From NCBI GenBank assembly GCA_037178625.1, contig CM074135.1, positions 932,001 to 996,000 on the forward strand: a stretch of DNA of 64,000 nt. Reading direction: 5' to 3'. Position 1 is the first letter of the stretch. Every line of letters starts with the position of its first letter. The stretch is from Skeletonema tropicum (taxonomy: Eukaryota; Bacillariophyta; Thalassiosirophyceae; Thalassiosirales; Thalassiosiraceae). The notes beneath the pieces were generated by a model, which did no database searches, was not told where the DNA came from, and was given only the letters and a program-made list of their open reading frames with translations. The translations under genes and the position numbers were made by a program. Below, one piece after another: positions 19,689 through 29,983 of this stretch.

Positions 19689-22487
19689 ATGAAGCGTTGG
19701 ACGCTGCACAACAACAAAATGACCAACAAACGGCTCCTTTTCTTTACGGCATTGCTGTTATCGTCGGCCCAGCACATCTCCATATCCGCCGCCCAAGATC
19801 ATCCAGAGGATAGTTCAGCTACCACAATTCAACAACTTCGTATCGTTCAAACTCTCCCCAATGATCCCGCTGAAATGACACCGATGGAAGTTTCCGAAAT
19901 GCACCGCCGATTACGTGCCACTCGAGCCATGGTCTTTGGCGGCGGCAGTGGTGCTAACAATTATACATCTCATCATGACACAACTAACTTTAGACTGACA
20001 TTGGAAATTTATACACCCGCTGAACGACGCGATTACCTTGTCAAGAAGGGGCAGTGTTGCTACCCGTCCAATACGGATATTGACTCAAAGCTGCAATGGA
20101 AGGATGTTGTAACAAGATATGATTCATTCATGAATGAGGATGCAATAACAAAGCCTAATAAGGGCAATGAAAATTCATACAACAACAATGATAAGAATTA
20201 TCCATCAAATAATAGGAAAAGACTGAATCGTCTAGCTACCGAGTTATGGAAGTATTGCCTCCTTTATAACGGCGATGGGCATGTCTATTTGGGATATGAC
20301 GAGGCTCAATTGTTACACCCGTTACAGGCAGTGTTGGGCTCTGATGCCCATTCGAATTATGGTGTGGAATCAATACTACAAGGCAAAGAAGTCAACAACA
20401 ATCATCATTACTACCACCTCCATGATTCTTTCATGGCTATATCACCCTACAAACCTGCCAAAGTGGAGTTGTCTACCATGATTCGGATGTTACTCGAAAC
20501 TTCGAATGATGTTTTAGCACTGCATCCCATGTTGCCATCAAAAATGTTTCATCAGGTGGTTACCGGTAGCAGCAGTGAAAACGATACTGGCATTGATATC
20601 TCATCGTCATCGTGGACACTATTACGAAGTCACTGTATCAATGTGGCAAAAGACACTCAGGGTGATGATGAACTAAGTTCGATTGAATCAACAATGGGCA
20701 GCAATAATGGCAATCTCTACTCCAACTTTGAAGTATCTGCTTCCTCTCGTTCATTGGCGCTGCCGCTACAACTGGGAGACGCACAAAGTATGCCGCCGCC
20801 CGGACAAGCTGCTACATGCTGTCCGTTGTCTAGCGGAGGGTATTGCTGTCTGGCATTTCTGCCGAATGATGTTGCTGACAATCCAGTTATTGCGTTGCGT
20901 CATTCCATCATGAGTGGAGATGGTGGATTATCATCGTCATCGTCGAATGGTAGTTTGCTGCTGCCGTACAAAGTAGAGGGCGATGCTACATCCAAGGTAG
21001 AATCAACCGCGACAGCATCGAAGCAGACACCTGACCTTGGTGTGGTCCCCGCCACAGATTTGCCATACATTTCAACAGTACGTCTTCTTCATAATCATAC
21101 GTCCAGTATGCCCACATCATCGGCCACACGCTTCCCCAGTCATCCTGCCGATTCTTCCAACTTCTTTGACATCCTGTTCGAAAACGATTGTCTTCCTTAC
21201 ACGAAGCAGTGTCTTCGGTGCCTCAAGGACGTTTCAAATGAGGCGCATCTAAAAAATCAAGGAGCAGAAGAAGGAGGATTATCCTCCTCTAGTACGACGC
21301 AAACAAAACGCAAGTTGGGTGGCCCACAGATGGACAATGCATGCTCCAAGTGTCATCTAGAATGCCCATGCTACTGCGATGTTCTCTGTAAGATCCGCCC
21401 TCTACCGAAAGAAGTAGTACGCACATATGCCGTCAACCCACCGAAATACAAGAAGGCAGTGGATCGGCTAGTTCCAAAAATCATTCATCAGACGTGGTTT
21501 GAGCCTTTGACAAAGGAGAAGTATCCCAACTTTTCACGATTAGTTGAGTCGTGGAAGAAGAGTGGATGGGAGTATTACTTTTACGATGATGAAGCGGCAA
21601 GAGAGTTCTTGTCGACTCATTTTCCTCCGGAGGTGGGTGAGGCTTATGACTCGATTAATCCTGGTAAGTTTGCTGTCCGTATGAGCTGGAAAAATATACT
21701 ACGATAATTGCTTCTCTTACCCACCTATCTCCATGTTTCTTCTCTTCCAGGGGCATTCAAAGCTGATTTATTTCGTTACTGCGTATTGCTGATTCGCGGA
21801 GGTGTTTATGCCGATGTGGATGTCCTTATCGAGACGAACTTGGATGATGCAATCGCAAATGATGTTGGCTTCATGACTCCGATTGACGAGCCTGGTAAAG
21901 ATGTAGGACACCAAAGTTGTCTCTGGAATGGTTTCATTGCATCAGCTCCAGGACATCCTTTCTTGGTGAGAACTATCGAGATCGTCGTCAACAACATTCG
22001 AAACAGATTCACTTCTGTGGACTACGATGATATGCTTTGTCCCAACCCTATTTTATCTGTATCACATACTGTTGATACACTTTTCACTTGTGGGCCATGT
22101 ATTCTCGGTGCTGGCATCAACCATCTGCTTGGTTTACACATGCAAAACCAGTTCGAAGTAGGAGATGTAGATATTTGGCAGAGTGAGCGGGCACAACAGA
22201 AAGGTGGTGAAAGTATTTCTGTCCGCCCAAATGATCCACGCCTCCTCATCCCAGGCCGAACAATCATTCTGGGGCAGAACAAGAATGACATGGGTGCGCA
22301 TCGTTTTACTTTAGCCGAACGTCATATTATTGTGGCTGCGACAGATATGCCAGATTACGACGATCGGCCTTCGAGCAACGAGCACTACAGCAAGACTCAC
22401 GGAGAGGCAGGGATTTATGGAGTAAGAAAGCTATATACTGATACAAAGAGAGCAAACGAGGACATTCGTTTTGTAGTGGAGTTGTAG
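19689..22487 (+). CDS. GT32-family glycosyltransferase (DXD, sugar-binding region)
   Basis: Two exons, join(19689-21663, 21751-22487), give about 903 aa. The 87-bp intron (GTAAGT...TTCCAG) joins DSINPG to AFKADLFRY. The start at 19689 (MKRWTLHN) is chosen because it opens the basic-plus-hydrophobic N-terminal anchor (RLLFFTALLLSSAQ); 19719 is possible. The GT32 (Gly_transf_sug/OCH1-like) domain begins at about residue 595 with VPKIIHQTW, and the metal-binding DXD is in GGVYADVDVLIE near residue 680. A long low-complexity luminal stem and a Cys cluster (CLPYTKQCLRC, CSKCHLECPCYCDVLC) precede it. It is probably a type II Golgi enzyme that adds hexose to glycoproteins or cell-wall glycans; the acceptor is unknown. 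Confidence 0.85.
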
Positions 22488-22541
22488 AGTACTAACCAAG
22501 ATACTGTATGTAATATTATTGTTGTGTTGCAAACTAAGCAT

Positions 22542-24812
22542 TTACTTCAACTCATCCAGAGAATCTCCCTCCATTTGATCTTTCCACATCTTCGCATACA
22601 TCCCCTTTTCGGCCCCGAGGGCCAACAATTCTTCGTGTGATCCTTGTTCCACTATCATGCCTTTATCCAACACGATTATTACATCTGATTGCCTTGCCGT
22701 ACTAAGTCGATGAGCAATCATCAAAGTGGTTCTTCCTTTGCAGATAGCAGATGTTTGTGGAGTCAAAATATTTCTTTGTATCTTCTTTTCTGTCGTGGAG
22801 TCCAAATTGGAAGTCGCCTCGTCAAGTAGAATCAGCTTTGGATTCTTGATGATGCAGCGTGCCAATCCTACACGTTGCCTTTCTCCACCACTTAGCTTCA
22901 TTCCTCTCTCTCCAACGATCGTGTCAAGCTTCTCTGGCAATGAATTTACCAACTGATCTAATGCTGAAAGCCGAACAGCCTCCCAGATTTCTTCATCGGT
23001 TGCATCCTCTTTACCATAACATATGTTTTCTCTCAAAGATGCATGAAATAGTACTGTATCTTGAGCCACTACACCAATGTTGGAACGGAGAGATTGTTGA
23101 AAGAGAGACTTTACGTTGATACCGTCCACTAAAACAGCACCATCATCTACATCATACAGTCGCAGGATCAGACGCACAATAGTCGTTTTGCCTCCACCAG
23201 AACTTCCGACTAAAGCTACGGTTTGACCTGCACGAATGCGGAAGCTAACATTTTGTATTCCACCAATCTCTTCTGTTTGAGGTTCTTCGTCTTTCTTGTC
23301 GCTGTTCTTTTCTGAAGCAGCAGCTTTAATCCAAAGTCCTGCGCCTTTGCCTCCGCCACCTCCAGCGTATACAACCTTCCCCCTTCCTCCCCATAGGCCT
23401 TTCCTGCCAAAGCTGCGCCCTCCTCGACCTTTTTCAGGGTTACGTCCATTACTACTACCACCGACATCAGGACCGCCAAGCTTTTTTCGGCCAGATCTGA
23501 CCTTGTATCGAAAAGTCACATTCTTGAACTCAATGTCTCCGGTAGCATTGCTATCATCACTAGATTGTTTGCCCATCTCTCGTTGGCGCCGAATGGCCTC
23601 ATCCCAATCCACAGCATCTTTTGCATCTTGAACGATTGGGTTGGTTTTTAGCATCTTTACTGCTTTCTCTAAATCGGTAACTGCATCGGTGATCTGACGA
23701 TATATGAAACCAAGCACGGAGAGTGGATTGAATAGCCTCTGAATGTACAATTGGACAATCACAAATGAGCCAGGAGAAATTCTGGCATTGTCATCTCCGC
23801 CTAAGCCATATACCGCTGCTCTACCAGCCAGCCACAGCCCGATACAAACTCCGAATAATCTGATGCTCTGCTGGCCAAGTTGAAGCCTAGCAAACAAACC
23901 AAGCATGTTCACTCTTTCATCAGTGTAGTCTTTTCGTACTATATCATATGTTGCTACCTCTCTCTTCTCCCTTCCAAACATGGCGACTGTTTCATAGTTC
24001 ACTAACGTCTCTGTCTCGATGCGTCCAACATCTTCGCTCTTTTCCAATACCTTTCGTCGTTGTTGCATTCTAGTATTTGTGATGTAATATGTGTACACAA
24101 TATACGCAAGAACTGCCAGAATAGTGCTGATTGCAATGGATGGCATTCCTAGCAACCAAAAGACTCCTCCAACGACACAAGCTTCAAATAAAGTTGGGAC
24201 CAAGCTAAATAGCAAGGATTCTATAATGGTGCTTGTAGCATCTGCACCTCGTGATAGAATCCGAAGTAACTCACCAGAATGTCTCTCCAAGTGATATGAT
24301 GCTCCAAGGATATTCAAATGAGCAAACAGTGCCGAAGCAAATCTACGCTCTGCATCCATGGATACCGCACGTTGTGTCACGCTTTGTACTGCACTTAGTG
24401 CAGAATCGATCGTTTGCAACACGAAGTATGAGCCAATTGAAAGAGATATCGTTGTTGCAACTCTTTGTTGTACATCTTGATCACCACCACCACCACCACT
24501 GGAGGAAAAATCACTGATGGCATCTATTGCATGACGAATCGCTAGTGGAGGGAGCACATTCACAATCTTCTCCAGCAAGACTGCACATAGAGCAAGGAAT
24601 GCTAATAGCTGATGGCGTCGATCAGATGGTTTCAAAAAGGGTGTGACATGAGCAAACGCCTCTTTCCATGTTGGAGTTGCGTTGCTAGTATTAGGTTTTT
24701 CAGTCGATAACATGGAAGCTGAACACTTCTCTTCGTCATCTAAAGACGACTCCTTCTTTCCATTCACCATCAGAGGTGTCGCCTCGGATGGGCGTGATGG
24801 TTTTGACGACAT
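22542..24812 (-). CDS. ABCB half transporter (ABCB6/HMT1/ATM-like)
   Basis: 756 aa in one exon. An N-terminal cytosolic stretch contains SEATPLM, a possible dileucine-type sorting signal. Six hydrophobic helices (about 60-390) are followed by one nucleotide-binding domain with Walker A GSSGGGKTT (about 540), signature LSGGERQRVGLAR (about 640), Walker B LILLDEATSNLD and the H-loop AHRLST. The ARLQLGQQSIRLFGV and YRQITDAVTDLEK segments fit the ABCB6/HMT1/ATM group, which exports glutathione- or heme-linked metals from vacuole or mitochondrion. A Gly/Lys-rich insertion of about 70 residues (about 436-505) splits the first NBD strand (FRYKV) from the rest (IQNVSFRI). It must dimerise to work. 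It is convergent with the GT32 gene 54 bp away. Confidence 0.88.
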   Translation of the reverse strand: MSSKPSRPSEATPLMVNGKKESSLDDEEKCSASMLSTEKPNTSNATPTWKEAFAHVTPFLKPSDRRHQLLAFLALCAVLLEKIVNVLPPLAIRHAIDAISDFSSSGGGGGDQDVQQRVATTISLSIGSYFVLQTIDSALSAVQSVTQRAVSMDAERRFASALFAHLNILGASYHLERHSGELLRILSRGADATSTIIESLLFSLVPTLFEACVVGGVFWLLGMPSIAISTILAVLAYIVYTYYITNTRMQQRRKVLEKSEDVGRIETETLVNYETVAMFGREKREVATYDIVRKDYTDERVNMLGLFARLQLGQQSIRLFGVCIGLWLAGRAAVYGLGGDDNARISPGSFVIVQLYIQRLFNPLSVLGFIYRQITDAVTDLEKAVKMLKTNPIVQDAKDAVDWDEAIRRQREMGKQSSDDSNATGDIEFKNVTFRYKVRSGRKKLGGPDVGGSSNGRNPEKGRGGRSFGRKGLWGGRGKVVYAGGGGGKGAGLWIKAAASEKNSDKKDEEPQTEEIGGIQNVSFRIRAGQTVALVGSSGGGKTTIVRLILRLYDVDDGAVLVDGINVKSLFQQSLRSNIGVVAQDTVLFHASLRENICYGKEDATDEEIWEAVRLSALDQLVNSLPEKLDTIVGERGMKLSGGERQRVGLARCIIKNPKLILLDEATSNLDSTTEKKIQRNILTPQTSAICKGRTTLMIAHRLSTARQSDVIIVLDKGMIVEQGSHEELLALGAEKGMYAKMWKDQMEGDSLDELK

Positions 24813-25431
24813 CTGTATTGGGCAACTGTGCTGTAGTGGTTGCTGTCGCTACAATATTGTATCGTCTCAAAGCAAACCATGAACCATTGACGCCACATTG
24901 GCTTCGGACTTGGGAAGATTATTCCAGAAGATTATTGTATTCCATTCCGTATTCCATTCCAGAAGATTATTCCAGAAGATTATTCCAGAGAGTCGTTGGA
25001 CCGTTGGATAGATGGTAGGTAGATGGATAGGGAGTGGATAGGAAAGCCGATTTTTTGGCGCGAATCATCATCACTTACATTGTGTGCGTGCGGCAGCAGC
25101 AAGCTTCGGCTCTAAACTCCAGTAGAGACGGACTCCCAAATTCAAAAATTATCTGACGAAGGAGGAGGAGGAGGAGGAGGAGGAGGAGGAGGAGGAGGAG
25201 AAACACCGCAGCAAAATTTGAGCCCACCTCCCTACCTATCCATCACCACCATAATCAAAAGATACTACAGCTCTAATCTTCTACCGAAGCTTGGACAAGA
25301 CACAAGACCTGTTGACACTGACGTTGACGCTCTCTACCATAGCTGTTACTCCTATGTTATCGATATCGGCTCACTCTCTAATCTAGCACAGCATAGCAAG
25401 CCTCTGTCGTCCTCTTCTCTTTATTTCCCTC
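24813..25431. promoter_or_regulatory. Divergent promoter with E2F-like site and microsatellite
   Basis: Between the ABCB gene and the carrier. TTTTTTGGCGCGAA at 25051-25064 matches the E2F/DP consensus (TTTSSCGC on one strand, GCGCGAA on the other). An imperfect repeat of TTCCAGAAGATTATT fills about 24920-24990. A (GGA)13-like microsatellite lies at 25161-25200. Confidence 0.4.
25161..25200 (+). repeat. (GGA)n microsatellite
   Basis: About 13 uninterrupted GGA units, purine-rich on the plus strand, preceded by GACGAA. Confidence 0.95.
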
Positions 25432-26334
25432 ATGAAGGTCTTGCTTTTCCAACTGTTTTCCATCCTGACGATACTGTCATCAATAGCTTCAGGCAAAACT
25501 GACTGTCGATTGTCATCGCTTCCTCCTTGGAGTCACAAAGTGCTAGCTGGCGGCTGCTCTCGAGCTTTTGCCCAAGCTGTACTTTATCCTGTAGATGCCT
25601 TGCGTACTCTAGCACAAACTCGTGATGGACGAACATTGGCAGATGTGGGCACCGGAGCTCTGATAAAGGGATGTGGACAAACAAGCTCATTTGCATTATT
25701 TACCGGTGCCTTTCAGTTCGGGATTTATGGGGTGGTCCAGCCAAAATATGGGCCTTTGATTGCATCGGCATGTGGAGCTGCTGGGAGTTGTCTTGTGAGT
25801 GTTCCACAAGAGGTTTTAAAGCAGCGTCTTGTTACAGGTGTGTACAAGAATTTCCGTGAAGCTGTTCAAAAGATATACAGTAGTGAAGGCGTACTTGGCT
25901 TTTACAGTGCCTGGAAACCGACAGTATCACGCAATGTGCCTTTTGTCATTGCAACTTTCAGTTCAAGAGAGTTGTTACAGCGGAAGATTTTACAGTTTAA
26001 AGAACGCAATGAAGAGAATAAAGGCCAGCTGAAACTTTCCTCTGGTGACAATCTACTGATAGGTATCTCATCGGCGTTGGTCGCAGGATTAGCAACGCAG
26101 CCAATAGATGTCATTAAAACCAGAATGATGACACAGGCTGCATCAAATGCTGCACCATACAAATCAGCTTTCGATTGTGCGTCGTCAATTATTCGTACAG
26201 AGAGCTGGAGGAAACTTTACTCGGGGTTTGGACAAAGAGCAGTCTATATGGGAGGACTATGGGGCATCACTTTTACTCTTGAGCCAGTACTGACATCATA
26301 TCTGAAAAAGAATCGTGACACTGAATCAAACTAA
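25432..26334 (+). CDS. Mitochondrial carrier family (SLC25) protein with signal peptide
   Basis: 300 aa in one exon. Three SLC25 repeats carry PVDALRT, PQEVLKQR and PIDVIKTR, each followed by the usual glycine-rich helix pattern. In front of the first repeat is a hydrophobic signal sequence (MKVLLFQLFSILTILSSIASG), which mitochondrial carriers lack. It may therefore insert into the ER or one of the plastid's surrounding membranes; S-adenosylmethionine carriers are a precedent for plastid SLC25 proteins. The substrate cannot be told. It ends only 11 bp before the convergent bromodomain gene. Confidence 0.8.
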   Translation: MKVLLFQLFSILTILSSIASGKTDCRLSSLPPWSHKVLAGGCSRAFAQAVLYPVDALRTLAQTRDGRTLADVGTGALIKGCGQTSSFALFTGAFQFGIYGVVQPKYGPLIASACGAAGSCLVSVPQEVLKQRLVTGVYKNFREAVQKIYSSEGVLGFYSAWKPTVSRNVPFVIATFSSRELLQRKILQFKERNEENKGQLKLSSGDNLLIGISSALVAGLATQPIDVIKTRMMTQAASNAAPYKSAFDCASSIIRTESWRKLYSGFGQRAVYMGGLWGITFTLEPVLTSYLKKNRDTESN

Positions 26335-26345
26335 TATTAGTCTCA

Positions 26346-27832
26346 TTATGTTGAAGCTAGTCCTTTCGTCAACGACTGTACAAGAGGCTTAGCAAGTTTG
26401 CGGAATGTTTTCCTGAGTCCTTTCGCCGCAATGTGAACTGGATTTTCGGGATCGGGATTATACTTCAACGCATTCCTGACAATCAGATCAACATCCTCCA
26501 AAAACTCTTGTAGAGATTCATAAGACTTCTTGTTGACTTTGTTTTGAATGTATGTGAGATTCATCGGTTTTTCAATCACATCACAGTAGTCTGGCACACC
26601 AAAATCGGCGCAGGTGTTTTTGTCAATGACCACACGAAATGGATTAGTATTCCCAACCTCAGGAAATTCCAAATCCCACAATGCAGTGTATATTGGTTCA
26701 TATAATCGGTGTAGAGCATCCCTAGGTGTGTCTAAAGCTCTTTCGCGACGTTCTTCTTCCTCTCTCTCTTTTCTAATCTGACGTTTGTGCTCTGCCTCTT
26801 CACGCTTTATTCTCTCTCGAAGGATCTTCTCGCGCTTCTTCGCCTCCTCAATCTGCAATTGTTGCTCACGCTCCGTTTCTGCACGTTGTCGCTTCACTCC
26901 ACTAGCGCCTTCTTGAGAGCCGATGCTACTCAGTTTGGGTGACAATTGTTGACTCTTCTCTATGATTTTATCCGCAGACTTTGGGTTCAATATCTACGCG
27001 AAAGCAAGGGGATGGATGAACACATCTCGATTAGCGTCATATGAGTCCCACTTGCAACTTCCACATTTAGAAAACTTACCAACTCTTTTGCCTTCTTTGC
27101 GGTCTTCTTCCACTTTCTTCTCTCATCTGCACCCTTCTCTGCGTCTTTCAGTTGTTTTGCTATATTTTCTAACCGCTTCTTCCTTGATGCCGCATCTTCT
27201 AGCGGTGGCAATAAACCTGCATATTGACCAGCAGCTGCAGCACCCCCTTCGCCCAAACTAAATCCCCATCCCCTACGTAGCTTCACATTTTCCGCCTTTA
27301 AAGTGGCGTTGACCAGATCTCTCTGCTCATGCTCTTTGGACTCGCGGAGGGCAAATGCTGCTCTTAGCTTGGCATCCACATCAGTATTGTTATTGTTATC
27401 ACCACCCTCAATTGCATTCGCACTTCCAAAATCAATATCAACTCTGCGCGTGTTTGGCCTACGCCTCCATCCTGCTGGGGTACTACCATATGTTTCAACT
27501 TGATCTCTCAGATTTGCATTGAGGCGTCGGTAAAGCTTCACATCAGCTGGAAGGACGTTTGATTTTTTATTCTGTGCAGCGCTATTTTTTGGAATACTGC
27601 TACAGGCTTTGGCATGCTTTCGGAAGGCAGCAGGGAGTAGGGAATCGTAGGAGATGTCTAAAGGCTGCCGTTTTTGAAGTGATGTAAGGAGGGAATTGAG
27701 ATTTTTTTCGATGTGTTTGTGCTGTTGAGTTGCCACTGATGATGCGCCTCCAGCTGTGTTATCAGCGGCTGCTGCTGTTTTGGCAGCAGCATCATCTGCA
27801 ATGTTGGAAGGTGGAGGAGGATCAGCAACCAT
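26346..27832 (-). CDS. Bromodomain protein
   Basis: Two exons, complement(join(26346-26993, 27080-27832)), give 466 aa. The 86-bp intron (GTAAGT...GCGTAG) joins KKAKEL to ILNPKSADK in frame. The N-terminal half is Ala/Asn-rich with a basic, helical stretch (SRKKRLENIAKQLKDAEK). A charged Arg/Glu coiled coil (about 270-320) precedes a bromodomain near the C-terminus with FGVPDYCDVIEKPMNLTYI, the ZA-loop and helix-A signature, and ALKYNPDPENPVHIAAKGL, which holds the acetyl-lysine Asn (KYNP). It should read acetylated histones in the nucleus. It lacks the ET domain of BET proteins. Confidence 0.85.
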
Positions 27833-28542
27833 CTTATTGTCTGAAGCTGCCGCTGCTCCTGGCTGGTGGCGCCGTCAACTCCGTCATGGCTGGAGATCTT
27901 CAGCAATTGAAATTGTAATTTGTGTAAATTATTGTAGCAATTGTTTCACTGTCGTCACTTCTGTTACATCTAGCGGTTACATCGATGGTGTCTATCTCCG
28001 AGGCTTTCTCACAATTCGTTCTTTCGACATGTCACATCAAATGATTTTTTGGGAAGCGTTCGTTCGGAGGGGATTGATTTTTTGGGAAGCGCGGATGAGA
28101 AAGAAGCCGAACCCTAGGCTTCTGAAATAGGAGGGCGAAGGGGGAGACCCCCGATATTGAGGGTTCTGATCGGTGGCAAAACCCGAAATCTAACATTTGG
28201 CTAGCTCGCCGGGGGGAATCTGGGGGAAATCCCCTCGATAAGGGGCAGACTAGCCCCTATTTCCAAAAGCCTACCGAACCCCATCTATCCGCTTCGTCCT
28301 TGTGCTGCGCCACGGAGAGGTGTGGGGCGGGCGTTGCTTGGTCTTGCCCTGTTGTATTTGCAATGTGTAGGCGGAGTTGATTGAGAGGTCATGAGACAGT
28401 TGGTGTCAAACAAACGGCAGATGGTAGAGAGTAGGACACATCATAATAATAACCATCACAAATGAAAAGAGGTGTACATAAAAATAAAAGTCTTGGCTTC
28501 TGCTCAAACGGTATCTCGTGTTGTTCCACATCTCTTTCGTCA
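27833..28542. other. Intergenic region with GC-rich foldback
   Basis: Two copies of GATTTTTTGGGAAGCG (about 28043 and 28076) lead into a G/C-rich zone. In it, AGGCTTCTGAAATAGGAGGG (about 28112) is matched in inverse by CCCCTATTTCCAAAAGCCT (about 28254), an imperfect foldback of about 165 bp. No ORF of note. Confidence 0.5.
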
Positions 28543-28962
28543 ATGCGCCGTATCTTCGTCCTTGTCTTCGGCATGATGCTGATCTCAAAGAGCTTTTGCT
28601 TTACCATGCGAAGAATGAATAACAATCGATGCGTCAACTTTCGATTGAACGCGTCGCTCCCATCGGATCCTTCTAACGCTGCTACACCATTCTCCTTAGC
28701 CCAAGAGTCGGTAGAACGTGAACTCAATCGAGCTCTAGAGTATGCACGCCTAATGGATAAGCAGTACGGCATATGCACTGACCCCAGTAAGAATGCATGG
28801 AATGCAGTTGATGCTATCTACGAAAGGATGCAAGCAATCCATACAAAACATTCATCGCAGCCTACAACAAGAAGCCAAGAGCACTCTTCAGGGCAGAAAT
28901 CAAGAAGAAGAAAGCAATTGAACAATGAACCGATTCAAAATCAAGCGCTCTACTTCTTTTGA
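28543..28962 (+). CDS. Small plastid-targeted CP12-like protein
   Basis: 139 aa from the ATG at 28543; an in-frame ATG lies at 28462, but the later start opens directly into the signal peptide MRRIFVLVFGMMLISKSFCF. After a transit-like stretch, a segment reads ERELNRALEYARLMDKQYG, ICTDPSKNAWNAVDAIYERM. Its spacing (amphipathic helix, Gly, Cys, then AWxxVxxI) resembles CP12, the redox linker that binds GAPDH and phosphoribulokinase. CP12 normally has a second Cys before AW, which is Asn here, so either it is a derived form or the likeness is accidental. The C-terminus is basic and disordered. Confidence 0.45.
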   Translation: MRRIFVLVFGMMLISKSFCFTMRRMNNNRCVNFRLNASLPSDPSNAATPFSLAQESVERELNRALEYARLMDKQYGICTDPSKNAWNAVDAIYERMQAIHTKHSSQPTTRSQEHSSGQKSRRRKQLNNEPIQNQALYFF

Positions 28963-29446
28963 TCGGTGCAGTATGCTAGCTTGATCACAAGAGGCTCGAT
29001 GCCTAAAGCCCACAACACTGACTGATACAGTGATGAAACAAGAAAACAGGCTTCAACCAAGTGAAATGAGATTAGAATGATAACAGTAGTAGTAATAATA
29101 ACGAAGCCAATTAACACTAAGAATATATTCATAACATATATATGAGCATATTGGAAGTAGATGCGTGTTTTTATTTGGTAGAAGTATGTTACAACTGAAG
29201 TATTTGCTTCGGCGTGCAACAGAGTGGGCTACACAGATATTATCTACACACACATATATAATGTACATGAATAGATTATTTTAAGAACGATTCGTTGAAT
29301 ACCTGCATTTCAAGTCAGCTTATAGCTGTCTGCATGCCTAACAACAAATCTATTGCCTCTGTACGTGACAATACCTTTTCCCGGGTCGTTCTTGCCCTAA
29401 TTAATACATAAAGCGTTTCTTCGTTCGAGGAAGGAATCAGATGTCT
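28963..29446. other. Intergenic, AT-rich
   Basis: About 480 bp with ATATATA stretches near 29130-29260 and no recognisable gene or repeat. Confidence 0.5.
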
Positions 29447-29983
29447 TCAAAGGATGACACAGGAGCATTCAGTACCAACCTGATTGCTAGGCAGAGGCTT
29501 TTCAGACGGACAAGGACTAGAAGGACACGTGCTGTCGGACTTGGCATCGACAGTATCTGTCTTGGTCTTGACATCTTTCCGAACATTCATCTTCAAGACT
29601 TGAATGGGCTGTTCAGCTGCATCTTCCTCAACAGCCTCTTCGATGGATTCGGTCTCTTTCAGTAACAAGAGAGTGTCTGGAATCGCCTCAGGAGTAGATC
29701 CATGTCTCTCATAGCGATGGCTGCTCCTAGCCCCGGGCCCGAAGAAATCTTGAGCACCTTCTGAGTTCACCGGCATTGATTTGACCCTACGACGGGGCCG
29801 TCTTGGTTGCCTATCGCCGGCGCCAGTAGCTCCAGTGAGAGAGTTTTTACGCATTGGCTCTGTTAGGTCGTTGGGAACCATCACTGATGGCGCAATGCCA
29901 CCAATGTGCAAATCTTTGGCATCGGAGTTCTCAGGCTCATATGTCGGTGTTACCGGCTCTTGTAGTTCGGTGTAAGGAGCCAT
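29447..29983 (-). CDS. Unrecognised protein ending in a CaaX box
   Basis: 178 aa, rich in Pro, Arg, Glu and Ser and predicted disordered; I recognise no domain. Arg-rich patch RQPRRPRRRVKSMP lies in the middle. The last residues are ECSCVIL followed by the stop: Cys-Val-Ile-Leu is a CaaX prenylation box (Leu at X favours geranylgeranylation), and the neighbouring Cys could be palmitoylated. This suggests a lipid-anchored, membrane-bound protein. Function unknown. An ATG at 29983 and the clean stop support the frame, but it has no homology support. Confidence 0.5.
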   Translation of the reverse strand: MAPYTELQEPVTPTYEPENSDAKDLHIGGIAPSVMVPNDLTEPMRKNSLTGATGAGDRQPRRPRRRVKSMPVNSEGAQDFFGPGARSSHRYERHGSTPEAIPDTLLLLKETESIEEAVEEDAAEQPIQVLKMNVRKDVKTKTDTVDAKSDSTCPSSPCPSEKPLPSNQVGTECSCVIL

